64,000 nt of DNA from Campylobacter rectus (GTDB lineage: Bacteria; Campylobacterota; Campylobacteria; Campylobacterales; Campylobacteraceae): positions 558,001 to 622,000 of the forward strand of contig NZ_CP012543.1 of the NCBI RefSeq assembly GCF_004803795.1, given 5' to 3'. The first letter of the stretch is position 1. Each line of letters begins with the position of its first letter. Below the pieces are notes generated by a model. It saw nothing but the letters and a program-made list of their open reading frames with translations, made no database searches and was not told the origin of the DNA. Of the stretch, positions 8,543 through 16,389 are shown in pieces. A program made the position numbers and the translations under genes.

Positions 8543-8898
8543 CGATAGAGACGATAAAAGAAATTTTGGGCTGGCTTGATCAACACAGCTGGTATATAAT
8601 ATCCATATTTATACCGATAGGCTTATTTTGTATATTTTATAGCTCCAAGCAAACAGAAAAGGCGAATAAAGAACTTATAGAAAATTTAAAGAAGCTACTT
8701 AATGACGAAGAGTTTAATTTTTTGATCGACGATAAAAACAGGACAAAGTACTTACGCAAATTTAACGACATAATCAAAACAGAGATGTCGATAACAGAAG
8801 ATAAATATATAGCTATTTTGGCAGATTTTCGCGATACGATAAAGGTCGATTTTCAAGAAAAGCTAAGGCTTGACGAGATAAGGAAGCAAATATTATGA
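8539..8898 (+). CDS. single-pass membrane protein, hypothetical
   Basis: 119 residues with one hydrophobic segment near residues 17-33 (WYIISIFIPIGLFCIFYSS) and then a charged, helical cytoplasmic-type region. Its start overlaps the preceding stop and its stop overlaps the following start (ATGA in both cases), so it sits in a tightly coupled operon with the exported protein and the methylase. No known domain. A role in entry exclusion or DNA transfer is possible but unproven. Confidence 0.6.
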   Translation: MTIETIKEILGWLDQHSWYIISIFIPIGLFCIFYSSKQTEKANKELIENLKKLLNDEEFNFLIDDKNRTKYLRKFNDIIKTEMSITEDKYIAILADFRDTIKVDFQEKLRLDEIRKQIL

Positions 8899-9356
8899 AG
8901 CCCATTTTAGACGTTTGTTGCGGCGGCAGAATGTTTTATTTTGACAAAAAAAATGAAAGCGTAAATTTTTGTGACATCCGAAAGGAAAGCCATACACTCT
9001 GCGACGGCCGAAGTTTTGAAGTAAGTCCGGATACGGTGGCCGACTTTAGAAATTTACCTTTTAACGATGAGAGTTTTTACCTTGTAGTATTCGACCCACC
9101 GCACCTCAATAGGCTAGGATGCAACTCTTGGATGGCGAAGAAATACGGTAAGCTTAATACCGATTGGCGCAAAGACTTGGCGGATGGTTTTGGTGAATGC
9201 ATGCGGGTACTCAAACCCAATGGAACGCTAATTTTTAAATGGAATGAAAACCAAATAAAATTGAGCGAGGTATTAAAATGCTTCCCTATAAATCCAATAT
9301 TGGGACAAAAAACAACCAGGCAAACACATTGGCTAGTATTCTTTAAGAGAATATAA
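8895..9356 (+). CDS. phage/plasmid-type class I SAM-dependent methyltransferase
   Basis: 153 residues. SAM-binding motif I is ILDVCCGGRMFYFDK at the N-terminus, the acidic loop is VNFCDIRKE, and the catalytic motif IV is VVFDPPHLNRLG with D67-P-P-H70, an N6-adenine-type DPP(Y/F/H) signature. Later blocks 'KYGKLNTDWRKDLADGF' and 'RVLKPNGTLIFKWNE' match a compact methylase family common in phages and plasmids. It lacks a separate target-recognition domain, so its substrate is unclear: DNA adenine is most likely, but a small molecule or nucleotide cannot be excluded. Confidence 0.75.
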   Translation: MKPILDVCCGGRMFYFDKKNESVNFCDIRKESHTLCDGRSFEVSPDTVADFRNLPFNDESFYLVVFDPPHLNRLGCNSWMAKKYGKLNTDWRKDLADGFGECMRVLKPNGTLIFKWNENQIKLSEVLKCFPINPILGQKTTRQTHWLVFFKRI

Positions 9357-9455
9357 AAATTTATAATTTTTATCGCTTTTTTGGTATAAATTTAGGAAAT
9401 TTATTATTTTTAGTTTTGTGAAAAATTAAAAATAATGCTATCTTAATTTTTAATA

Positions 9456-9488
9456 TTTTATTTTTTATTAAGATTAAGAGATTAGAAT
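9456..9488 (+). promoter_or_regulatory. candidate promoter/operator with TTAAG direct repeat
   Basis: The AT-rich spacer 9357-9512 contains a T-rich tract, TTAAGATTAAGA (two TTAAG boxes with a 6 bp period, 9468-9479) and a TAGAAT box at 9483-9488, then an AAAGGG ribosome site before the ATG at 9513. The order matches the parA upstream region. The promoter call is by pattern only. Confidence 0.45.
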
Positions 9489-9512
9489 TTTAAAAAAATA
9501 AAAGGGAAGAAA

Positions 9513-10079
9513 ATGGACTTTAAAAGAGCAAGCAACTCTACGGACAAGCTGGAGGAATTTATAGCCGGGGCGGACACGCAAAAAGAAGCGCCGGCAAAAA
9601 AGAGCAAAGCGGCGATAGGAACGAAATTTTCAAAGGAGCTGGCCGTAAAAATACGAAAAAAGTACCCGACGTATACGCTAGCCAAATTTATAGAGCTAGC
9701 CCTGACTACGCCGATACCGCATATAAAAGACGATGTGCTGATAACAATTTATGATCAGGCCAAATGGTTCAACACCAGTATGAGCGAGTTTGTGCGGTTT
9801 AAAATGGGGCTTATAGAGGCGCCACAGCCAAACGATCCAAAGGACATGCAGCATATAAAAAATTATATCGTATTCGTAAGCGATGCCAAGAAAGAGAAAA
9901 TCAGGCAAATCGCAGAGAACCTAGAAGTAAGCATCCTGACGTATTCGGACGTTAAAATTTTAGCCACATACGAGCTCAAAGATATTTTTACTTTTGACGA
10001 ATTGATGCAGTTTAAAGCCGAAGCGAACAACTATGACCTAGATACGGACGAATACATTGCGATGAGAATAAGAGGATAG
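9513..10079 (+). CDS. hypothetical element protein, possible partition or copy-control factor
   Basis: 188 residues, soluble. The first ~40 residues are Lys/Ala/Ser-rich and likely flexible, followed by 'GTKFSKELAVKIRKKYPTY', which resembles a short basic DNA-contact segment, and then predominantly helical sequence. It is a single-gene unit between an AT-rich promoter and a hairpin, and faces the rep gene convergently. The position between parA and rep would suit a ParB-like adaptor or a copy-number regulator, but no ParB or ribbon-helix-helix motif is clear enough to name it. Confidence 0.6.
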   Translation: MDFKRASNSTDKLEEFIAGADTQKEAPAKKSKAAIGTKFSKELAVKIRKKYPTYTLAKFIELALTTPIPHIKDDVLITIYDQAKWFNTSMSEFVRFKMGLIEAPQPNDPKDMQHIKNYIVFVSDAKKEKIRQIAENLEVSILTYSDVKILATYELKDIFTFDELMQFKAEANNYDLDTDEYIAMRIRG

Positions 10080-10086
10080 CGCAGAA

Positions 10087-10109
10087 CCCGGCAATTTATT
10101 TGTGCCGGG
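10087..10109. terminator. GC-rich hairpin between convergent genes
   Basis: CCCGGCA / TGCCGGG pair over 7 bp with a 9-base AT loop, directly after the stop at 10079. No U-tract follows, so it is a weak intrinsic terminator or a pause site. A second, smaller dyad (GGGCG ... CGCCC, 10175-10194) lies in the same convergent spacer before the rep stop. Confidence 0.5.
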
Positions 10110-10215
10110 AATGCGAGTTGTTTTAAGATAGTTTTAAGTCCCTAGAAGCCCTATAAACGACGAACGAGATCAGAGGGCGATAGGTTATACGCCCAAAGCG
10201 ACAGGGGGCGCAGAT

Positions 10216-11037
10216 TTAAGCCCCTATTCTTTCCGTTTTTTCATTCAAAATGAATTTGAACGAGTAGCCGACAACCTCTTTTTTGTTTTTATTTGAGATT
10301 TGCTTCTCAAATATAAGTTTTTTAAAGTAGCTCTCATTTAGTTCATTAATGGACGGCTGAATTACCCGGCAATCAAGATCTTTTGAGCCGTAGCACTCAG
10401 GCGCAGACATAAAATTTTCAAAATCAGATCTAGTAAAATTTACGCATTTAAAGCCGTCTTTATCGGGCTTTATGTTTTCGTATTGCTGTAAGAGTCGATA
10501 TAAAGTCTTTGCAAATTTACCCCTAATCGCAACGAAGTCATAAAGATTTATTCTCATAAATTTAAGAGTTCCAAAAAGGACGTCAAGAGCGCGCTTATTC
10601 ATTCTGAAACGAAGAATCTGCTTGTTTCTAAAAGTATCGATATCGGTAAAAAATACGCCGACGCTCAAAATTTCATCGTCTTCCGTGTGAGTAATCGATC
10701 TGTAAATCGCCGAACCCTTGCGACCCAAAACCTTATCGATAAATACCTTTATTTCGTCGTTGAATCTGGTTTTATTTATCCCTTTTTCATAAAAACGCGC
10801 AAGCTCGGAATACGGCATATCGATAAAGCCTTTATTTTCGGTATAGCCCATTTCTTTGGCATACCAGCAGATCGTAAAGAAAATATCATAATCCCTAGCG
10901 GTAAAGTTGATGGGAAATAAAACGGAATTCATTTTATTGCGAAAAACGAGCGAGCCGGCGTGATTTGGCTTGGCAACTTTTTTTGTAGTCTCGAGCACGA
11001 AATGTCCCTTTCCAAAATAGAAAGAAATTTCACTCAT
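10216..11037 (-). CDS. RepB/Rep_3-family plasmid replication initiator
   Basis: 273 residues. The sequence fits the initiator Rep (Rep_3) family: an N-terminal winged-helix region (ARDYDIFFTICWYAKEMGY), 'YSELARFYEKG', the strand/helix block 'KQILRFRMNKRALDVLFG', and 'YDFVAIRGKFAKTLYRLLQQ', the typical second winged-helix entry. Such proteins bind iterons and open a plasmid origin. It is transcribed away from argH, and only about 100 bp separates the two starts; no iteron array is obvious there. Its presence beside a chromosomal gene indicates an integrated plasmid or replicating ICE rather than free plasmid. Confidence 0.85.
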   Translation of the reverse strand: MSEISFYFGKGHFVLETTKKVAKPNHAGSLVFRNKMNSVLFPINFTARDYDIFFTICWYAKEMGYTENKGFIDMPYSELARFYEKGINKTRFNDEIKVFIDKVLGRKGSAIYRSITHTEDDEILSVGVFFTDIDTFRNKQILRFRMNKRALDVLFGTLKFMRINLYDFVAIRGKFAKTLYRLLQQYENIKPDKDGFKCVNFTRSDFENFMSAPECYGSKDLDCRVIQPSINELNESYFKKLIFEKQISNKNKKEVVGYSFKFILNEKTERIGA

Positions 11038-11048
11038 ATCTATACCTC

Positions 11049-11075
11049 GCAGTTTAAAGATTTAACTGCTATAAT
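11049..11075 (+). promoter_or_regulatory. dyad (rep/argH spacer) and -10 box for argH
   Basis: The rep-argH spacer holds GCAGTT ... AACTGC, an inverted repeat spanning 11049-11069, immediately followed by TATAAT (11070-11075) reading toward argH. The dyad could be a rep autoregulation operator; being only 20 bp from the rep start, it would also overlap the argH promoter. Confidence 0.5.
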
Positions 11076-11143
11076 AGAGTAAATTTAATGTGTTGCGACT
11101 TAAATTTTATAAAATCACCGAAAATTTAAACGAAGGAGCGAGC

Positions 11144-12526
11144 GTGAAAAAAATGTGGGAAGGGCGCTTTAGCGAGGCGAGTTCGGCGCTTTTGGAGGAG
11201 TTTAACGCCTCGATCGGCTTTGATAGGGCGCTTTGGCAAGAAGATATCGCAGGTAGCAAGGCGCACGCTCGGATGCTAGGTGCTTGCGGGATTTTAAAAC
11301 CTGACGAGAGCGAAAAGATCATCGCAGGGCTTGACGCCGTGTTTGAGGAGATAAAAAGCGGTAAATTTGAGTTTAAAACCGCCGACGAGGATATCCACAT
11401 GGCGGTCGAAAAGCGCCTAAGCGAGCTCATCGGAAGCGATCTTGGCGGCAGGTTGCACACCGCGCGCAGCAGAAACGATCAGGTCGCGCTTGATTTTCGC
11501 CTCTACGTGCTTAAAAGCGGTGCCGCGCTCGCCGAAAAAACTCGCGAGCTAGTAGAGGCTCTGCGAGATATAGCTAGCGAGCACGCGGACACGCTGATGC
11601 CAGGCTACACGCACCTTCAGCACGCCCAGCCCGTGAGCCTTGCCTATCATTTGCTAGCTTATGCGTTTATGTTTCGCCGCGACTACGAGCGCTTTGCTAG
11701 CTCGCGCGAGCGAAATAATCTCTGTCCGCTAGGCTCTGCCGCGCTTGCTGGCACGCCGCATCCGATAAATCGCGAGATGGTCGCGCAGCAGCTGGGGTTT
11801 GCGGGAGTGACGCCAAACGCGATGGATAGCGTCAGCGACCGCGATTTTGCGCTGGAGATTTTGTTTAACGTAAGCGTGCTGATGACGCATGCGTCGCGCC
11901 TGTGCGAGGAGCTAATCTTGTGGAGCTCGCAGGAGTTCGGCTTTGTCACGATCAGCGACGCGTACAGTACGGGCAGCTCGATCATGCCGCAGAAGAAAAA
12001 CCCCGACGTGTGCGAACTAATCCGCGGCAAAACGGGGCGCGTAAACGGCAATCTCGTCGCTCTGCTAACGGTGATGAAGGGCTTGCCGCTGGCATACAAC
12101 AAGGACATGCAGGAGGACAAGGAGGGCGTTTTTGACAGCGTCTCTACCGCGCTTGCGAGCCTTGAAATCTTAAAACAGATGTTAAAAACGGCTAAATTTA
12201 ACGAGCAAAATATGCTCGCGATGACCAGGCGCGGGCACCTCACGGCGACCGATCTGGCCGACTTTTTGGTGCGGGAGAAAAACGTGCCGTTTAGACAGGC
12301 GCACTTTATCACGGGCAAGGCCGTGGCGTATGCGGAAAATTTGGGTCTAGATTTGAGCGAGCTAAATGCGCAGCAGCTTGCAAGCGTGGATGAAAGCTTG
12401 GACGCGGGCGCGGTTAAATTTCTTGATCTAAACGCTTCTAAGGAGGCGCGCAAATCGCAAGGAGGCACGGCAAATGAGAGCGTGGCGGCGCAGATTGAAA
12501 TTTTAAACAAGTGGCTGAAAGGCTAA
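11144..12526 (+). CDS. argH: argininosuccinate lyase
   Basis: 460 residues from the GTG at 11144, chosen because it has AAGGAG at ideal spacing and gives the usual N-terminus [12 protein letters not shown]; a frame from 11090 would add 18 unlikely residues. The fumarase/aspartase superfamily signature [12 protein letters not shown] is present, as are [13 protein letters not shown] and the 'TPGYTHLQ'-like block [12 protein letters not shown]. The enzyme splits argininosuccinate into arginine and fumarate, the last step of arginine synthesis. It is the first chromosomal gene after the mobile element, and may be transcribed from the -10 box at 11070. Confidence 0.97.
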   Translation: MKKMWEGRFSEASSALLEEFNASIGFDRALWQEDIAGSKAHARMLGACGILKPDESEKIIAGLDAVFEEIKSGKFEFKTADEDIHMAVEKRLSELIGSDLGGRLHTARSRNDQVALDFRLYVLKSGAALAEKTRELVEALRDIASEHADTLMPGYTHLQHAQPVSLAYHLLAYAFMFRRDYERFASSRERNNLCPLGSAALAGTPHPINREMVAQQLGFAGVTPNAMDSVSDRDFALEILFNVSVLMTHASRLCEELILWSSQEFGFVTISDAYSTGSSIMPQKKNPDVCELIRGKTGRVNGNLVALLTVMKGLPLAYNKDMQEDKEGVFDSVSTALASLEILKQMLKTAKFNEQNMLAMTRRGHLTATDLADFLVREKNVPFRQAHFITGKAVAYAENLGLDLSELNAQQLASVDESLDAGAVKFLDLNASKEARKSQGGTANESVAAQIEILNKWLKG

Positions 12527-13042
12527 ATTTAAGGAGCCAAATTTGACCGTGCGAGAGCTTTGCGAGTATATAACGGATGAGGGCAGACATATTTTCATTG
12601 AGGTCGGCGGGGCGATGAGAACGAAAAGGTGCGATAAAAAAGAGCCGGCTAACGCAGTTTTTTAAATGCGAGAATGAAATTTTAAGCGTTTTAAAATTTA
12701 AGCGGCGAGAGCGTAAAAATTATGCTACCAAAACGGGCGGTTGCATAGAAGCGGGCGTGGGCGTGAGGATGGCGGGGAATTTGCCCGATATTTTTAACTA
12801 AAGACGCGCAGAGCCGGCTTAAGATACGTGGGCAAGGTCGCGCGGGAGTTAAGGACGGCGCGGGCAGTCGGGCGAAATTTAGCACTAAGCTCAGGCGAGA
12901 TCGCACTGCTTGAGACCTACAAGACAGATAGATAGACGGAGACCGATAATTAAATTTCGAAGCCGAGATAAACGAAATTTTAAATTTTTACCGCCGAAAG
13001 GCGAAAATTTCATTATAATTATAAAAAAATAAGGAGGAAAAG
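12527..13042. other. gene-poor spacer, possible decayed coding remnant
   Basis: No convincing full gene lies in this 516 bp. A 40-codon frame from a TTG at 12543 to 12665 (MTVRELCEYITDEGRH then a Cys/Lys-rich end) has an AAGGAG site 5 bases upstream and looks like protein, but it stops early and the following sequence is broken in all frames. It may be the remnant of a larger gene. A TATAAT box for the chemoreceptor gene lies at 13014-13019. Confidence 0.45.
13014..13019 (+). promoter_or_regulatory. -10 box upstream of chemoreceptor gene
   Basis: TATAAT 24 bp before the ATG at 13043, followed by an AAGGAGG ribosome site. No clear -35 is seen, which is normal for Campylobacter sigma-70 promoters. 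Confidence 0.5.
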
Positions 13043-14131
13043 ATGTTTGGAAGCGGATATAAAAAGGAGTTAGAAGATAAAAATGCGGCTCTAGCGCAAG
13101 AAAATAAAAGCCTAAAAGCGCAGATCGAAAAGCTGCAAAGTGAGTTGGAGGCGGTAAAATCTAGTGCGGTAGGCAAGGAAGATACGCCAAAGCCTCAAGC
13201 GGAGACGGTGAAACTACTGCTGGCCAGCTATGCCGACGGTATGAATTTCTTGCAAGGTACGATGGAAGAAAACTTACAAATGCTTGAAAACATAAACGAG
13301 CTAAACAACCTCACCTTCGCCAAAACGGGCGAGTTGCGCGAGCAAACGAGCTTTATCGTGGGCTCGATGGAAAACGTCCAGCAAATGAGCGGCGACTTGC
13401 AAAACGACGCTTCGTCCCTAAATGATAGCGTGATGTCTATCGTGGAGATCATAAATCTAATCAAAGATATCTCGGATCAGACGAATTTGCTGGCGTTAAA
13501 CGCGGCTATCGAGGCGGCACGGGCCGGCGAGCACGGGCGCGGGTTTGCCGTCGTGGCCGATGAGGTGCGAAAGCTCGCCGAACGCACGCAAAAAGCGACG
13601 CTCGAAGTCGAGGTAAATATAAACGGACTTAAACAAAGTTCAAACACGATGATAGGAATGAGCGAGAATTTTTCTAAAATATCGGGCGATGTTATGCGGG
13701 TTTTGGGCGAATTTCAGGACGCTATCGCAAGCGTAAACGAAAACACGCAAAATATCTTAAATCAGGCTTTAAATTTGACCAACGAAGTCAATGTTAGCAA
13801 CGGCAAAATCGACCACATAAATATGAAACTAAACGGCTACAGAGCTGCGCTTCACGGCGAATTTGAAAGCGTGCCCGACGTGGGGCACTGCCGATTTGGC
13901 AGGTGGTTTAGCGAGAAGGTCAAAAATATCATCGTAAAAGACGCCAAGGTCGTGCAGGACATCTCGCGCCACCACGAAAACGTCCATAGCGGGCTTGATA
14001 AGGCGATCAAAATTTTTGCCGGCGGCGGCAAAGACAACGCCGCAGGGGTGGAGATCCTAAAAGATGTGGAAAATTCGAGCAAAGTCGGCTTTGAGGCGCT
14101 ACTAGACGCGGTTAGGATGGCAAGGAAATAA
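13043..14131 (+). CDS. cytoplasmic methyl-accepting chemotaxis protein with CZB zinc domain
   Basis: 362 residues with no signal peptide or membrane helix. Residues ~5-40 form a coiled coil, residues ~60-250 contain the chemoreceptor signalling hairpin (tip sequence [20 protein letters not shown]), and residues ~255-360 form a C-terminal chemoreceptor zinc-binding (CZB) domain with H258, C283 in [10 protein letters not shown]310/H311 and H315 as likely zinc ligands (three His, one Cys). TlpD-type receptors of this plan in Helicobacter and Campylobacter sense oxidants or metabolic state through the zinc-bound cysteine (family knowledge). It is monocistronic and followed by two hairpins. The signal sensed is inferred, not shown. 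Confidence 0.9.
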   Translation: MFGSGYKKELEDKNAALAQENKSLKAQIEKLQSELEAVKSSAVGKEDTPKPQAETVKLLLASYADGMNFLQGTMEENLQMLENINELNNLTFAKTGELREQTSFIVGSMENVQQMSGDLQNDASSLNDSVMSIVEIINLIKDISDQTNLLALNAAIEAARAGEHGRGFAVVADEVRKLAERTQKATLEVEVNINGLKQSSNTMIGMSENFSKISGDVMRVLGEFQDAIASVNENTQNILNQALNLTNEVNVSNGKIDHINMKLNGYRAALHGEFESVPDVGHCRFGRWFSEKVKNIIVKDAKVVQDISRHHENVHSGLDKAIKIFAGGGKDNAAGVEILKDVENSSKVGFEALLDAVRMARK

Positions 14132-14384
14132 TAAAATTCGGTCGCTCGCTTTTGCGGCGGGCGGTTAAATTTATCAAAATCGGCAGATTATGCGAAATTC
14201 GTATATTTTCAATATGTCTGCCGAGTATTATTGGTTTTTGACGGGCGTTTTAGCGCTTGCTTTTTAAGGCGGATCGATGCAAATTCGAACGGATTTAAAA
14301 ATCGGTTTGCCAAGTCAAATTTAAATTTCCGCTCAAATTTAAGGCGCGTTTTGCAGGGCGGTTAAATTTGATTTATCTTTTTAA

Positions 14385-14450
14385 CGGCATCAAATTTTAC
14401 GGGATTTGGCTTAATTTGGCGCCGCATTTTTTACTAAAATTTTGATGCCG
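14385..14450. repeat. long imperfect inverted repeat in convergent spacer
   Basis: CGGCATCAAATTTTA (14385-14399) and TAAAATTTTGATGCCG (14435-14450) are inverted copies differing by one base and separated by ~35 bp. They lie between the chemoreceptor gene and the convergent HTH gene and could fold into a long hairpin in either transcript. Confidence 0.6.
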
Positions 14451-14480
14451 AACCCTTGCGAATTTATCGCGCTAAGGGTT
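14451..14480. terminator. hairpin between convergent genes
   Basis: AACCCTT ... AAGGGTT arms (7 bp), with additional GCG/CGC pairing inside, directly adjoining the previous inverted repeat and 13 bp from the HTH gene stop. Likely a terminator for the minus-strand HTH gene and a backstop for the plus strand. Confidence 0.5.
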
Positions 14481-14492
14481 GGTCCGCGCTAT

Positions 14493-14699
14493 TTACTTCA
14501 ATCTAAAATTTTGATTTTCTTTCGCGATTTTTTGAAGCTCGTCCAAGTTGTTTTCGGCTTGTTTTAAGAGCTCGTCGAATTTAAACCCTAGCATAACGAT
14601 GCGGTAGAGCTCGGGCTTGTTTTTCTTCCAGTTATAAAGCGTTTTCGTATCGATATTTAAAATCCCCGCAATATCTCTTTTTGATAGATTATTTCCCAT
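14493..14699 (-). CDS. small helix-turn-helix DNA-binding protein
   Basis: 68 residues, ATG start. Residues 3-27 (NNLSKRDIAGILNIDTKTLY then NWKK) form a clear HTH of the kind found in small phage-like or transposase-like regulators, and the remainder is a helical, charged, probably dimerising tail. It is divergent from the YaaW-family gene across a 160 bp spacer holding palindromic TAAGGAATAA boxes, so it is a good candidate repressor of itself and of that gene (inference). Confidence 0.75.
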   Translation of the reverse strand: MGNNLSKRDIAGILNIDTKTLYNWKKNKPELYRIVMLGFKFDELLKQAENNLDELQKIAKENQNFRLK

Positions 14700-14749
14700 T
14701 TTTAGCCTTTTTATCGGGAATTTTCGAGAAAATAGGCTGACTTATCAAC

Positions 14750-14797
14750 TAAGGAATAATTACTTTATATTTATATTTTATAAGGATTTATTCCTTA
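14750..14797. promoter_or_regulatory. inverted-repeat operator candidate between HTH gene and YaaW-family gene
   Basis: TAAGGAATAA (14750-14759) and TTATTCCTTA (14788-14797) are a perfect 10 bp inverted repeat with a 28 bp AT-rich centre. A third related box, TAAGGATTTA (14781-14790), overlaps the right arm. The centre is rich in -10-like TATATTTATATTTTAT sequence, so bound repressor would cover the promoters of both divergent genes. Confidence 0.6.
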
Positions 14798-14859
14798 AAT
14801 TTAATATCTCTTAAGGCTCGTTTCAGTAGCATTCTTCAAATTTTAAACGAGGAGTAAAA

Positions 14860-15588
14860 ATGGCGTACAAATTTGATGAGGATTTGGAATTCTTGCGAGA
14901 GCTAAAAAGTAGCGATTTGAACGAGCTTGTGGAAATCCTAAAGGGCAAAGACGGCGATGAGAGAATGACAGAAGAATTTAGCAATAATGAGTTATTTAAA
15001 AAATTTTATCCCGATCATCAAAAGTATGTAGAATTAATTTTCGAGGAGTTGCAGTATTTTGGCGGAAATACCATAGTAAATAAAATTAGAGGTCACGGTG
15101 TTTTGTATAAGGAAATTTTATACGATGTCTGCAATAAGTTTAAGGTAAATTATAATAAAGCGCAAAATACTCAGCTCATAGAGCAAGCGTTATTTATGAA
15201 AGTTTTATCGGATAGCCTAGATAAGATGAGCGAGGAAGATCTAAAAGTCGTTTCGGAAGAGTTGGGGCTCAATACTACGAATTTTACTGCAGAAGGCATT
15301 ACGTTGGCTTTACAAATAGCGATCAGGCAAAGCGGATTTATGGCGTATAAAATAGCTCTTATCGTAGCAAATGCCATCGCAAAAGCGATTTTAGGCAGGG
15401 GGTTAAGTTTGGCAGCGAACGCCGGCATCGCTAGGACTATCGGAATATTTGCCGGACCTATCGGCTGGCTGATTACCGGACTTTGGGTTGCCGTGGATAT
15501 AGCCGGACCTGCATACAGAGTGACGATACCTGCGGTTATTCAAGTGGCTTTTTTGAGGCAGGTTTATTTAAATAAAGGTGAAGAATGA
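14860..15588 (+). CDS. YaaW-family protein with DUF3944 N-terminus
   Basis: 242 residues. The N-terminus (YKFDEDLEFLRELKSSDLNE followed by LVEILKGKDG) is a DUF3944-type segment. The middle block FGGNTIVNKIRGHGVLYKEI and the end AYRVTIPAVIQVAFLRQVY closely match conserved blocks of E. coli YaaW (UPF0174). Between them residues ~165-215 are hydrophobic and Gly/Ala-rich (IALIVANAIAKAILG, GIFAGPIGWLITGLWVAVDI), suggesting membrane insertion. The function of YaaW proteins is not established. The gene is divergent from an HTH regulator and coupled by ATGA to a small basic protein, so all three probably form one locus. Confidence 0.85.
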   Translation: MAYKFDEDLEFLRELKSSDLNELVEILKGKDGDERMTEEFSNNELFKKFYPDHQKYVELIFEELQYFGGNTIVNKIRGHGVLYKEILYDVCNKFKVNYNKAQNTQLIEQALFMKVLSDSLDKMSEEDLKVVSEELGLNTTNFTAEGITLALQIAIRQSGFMAYKIALIVANAIAKAILGRGLSLAANAGIARTIGIFAGPIGWLITGLWVAVDIAGPAYRVTIPAVIQVAFLRQVYLNKGEE

Positions 15589-15755
15589 TACTTGAGGCAT
15601 TGTGGGGAGGTTTTAAAGCAGGAAAAATATTTTACGAGTTGAGCAATATGTTTTTTAATTGGCTTGAGGAAAAGGAAAAGCGTGAAAAACGCAGAAAACG
15701 CAACGCTGCAATAATCAGATGGCTAATCTATGCCGCCATTATACGGCTTTACTGA
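15585..15755 (+). CDS. small basic protein coupled to the YaaW-family gene
   Basis: 56 residues. Its ATG overlaps the stop of the YaaW gene (ATGA, 15585-15588). The N-terminal third is aromatic and hydrophobic (MILEALWGGFKAGKIFYELS), the middle is a dense Lys/Arg/Glu run, and the C-terminus is a short hydrophobic helix (AAIIRWLIYAAIIRLY). This amphipathic-basic-hydrophobic layout suggests membrane association. No family recognised. The coupling makes a joint function with the YaaW protein likely. Confidence 0.6.
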   Translation: MILEALWGGFKAGKIFYELSNMFFNWLEEKEKREKRRKRNAAIIRWLIYAAIIRLY

Positions 15756-15836
15756 TAGCTTTTTCGAATGGATTTATAACCGGTGGGATGGTTAAATTTA
15801 AAGCCTGATTCGGACTTTAAATTTTAAGCAAAATCA

Positions 15837-15869
15837 AGCGAGCCGACACGGATTAAAAGTCGGCTCGCT
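15837..15869. terminator. strong bidirectional hairpin after YaaW locus
   Basis: AGCGAGCCGAC / GTCGGCTCGCT is a perfect 11 bp inverted repeat with an 11-base loop, between the YaaW locus (plus) and the HIT gene (minus). No long U-tract follows, but position and strength fit termination from both sides. Confidence 0.65.
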
Positions 15870-15912
15870 AAGTCAAATTTACACTCGGATTCCGAGCGTA
15901 AATTTTAAAAAT

Positions 15913-16266
15913 TTAAAACGTGCTTTGCGGATCGGTCGCGGCATCCACCCAGCTGAGCTTTGCTCCGGCAAGCAGATGAAAGTGCAGGTGCATGACCTCT
16001 TGACCGCCGTTTTCGCCGCAGTTCGTGACCAGGCGATATCCGCTCTTATCCACGCCCATCAGCACCGCGACCTCTTGGATAAATTTCGTCATCTCGCCCA
16101 TCAGCGCCCCGTCCATCTCCTGGAAATTTTCAAAATGCTTTTTCGGAATAATCAAAATATGAATCGGAGCCTTTGGATTTATGTCGTTAAAGGCTAAAAA
16201 TTTCTCGCTTTCTAGCACCTTATTGCACGGGAGCTCGCCCGCTACGATTTTTTCAAATATCGTCAT
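15913..16266 (-). CDS. HIT-family (HinT-like) nucleotide hydrolase
   Basis: 117 residues. The histidine triad is HLHFHLL with H93, H95 and H97, and the N-terminal 'MTIFEKIVAGELPCNKVLES' is typical of HinT-type purine nucleoside phosphoramidases. ATG start with GAGGAG upstream. It is divergent from pheS, the arrangement known around pheST in Campylobacter; a minus-strand TATAAT lies at 16295-16300. It likely hydrolyses AMP-lysine or similar phosphoramidates; the physiological substrate is not known. Confidence 0.92.
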   Translation of the reverse strand: MTIFEKIVAGELPCNKVLESEKFLAFNDINPKAPIHILIIPKKHFENFQEMDGALMGEMTKFIQEVAVLMGVDKSGYRLVTNCGENGGQEVMHLHFHLLAGAKLSWVDAATDPQSTF

Positions 16267-16389
16267 GATTTTCTCCTCGTTAAAATTTGGCTTAATTATA
16301 ACAAGTAAAAGTTAAAATTTCGCGCCTTTTAGGCAGATTTTATTAAATTTTGACTACAATCTAACCCAAAATTCAGTAAAGGTAAAAAC

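Noticed and set aside
11683-12510. Long minus-strand frame of 275 codons inside argH
   Set aside because: Ser/Leu/Ala-rich antisense shadow of argH, a usual effect of this codon usage.
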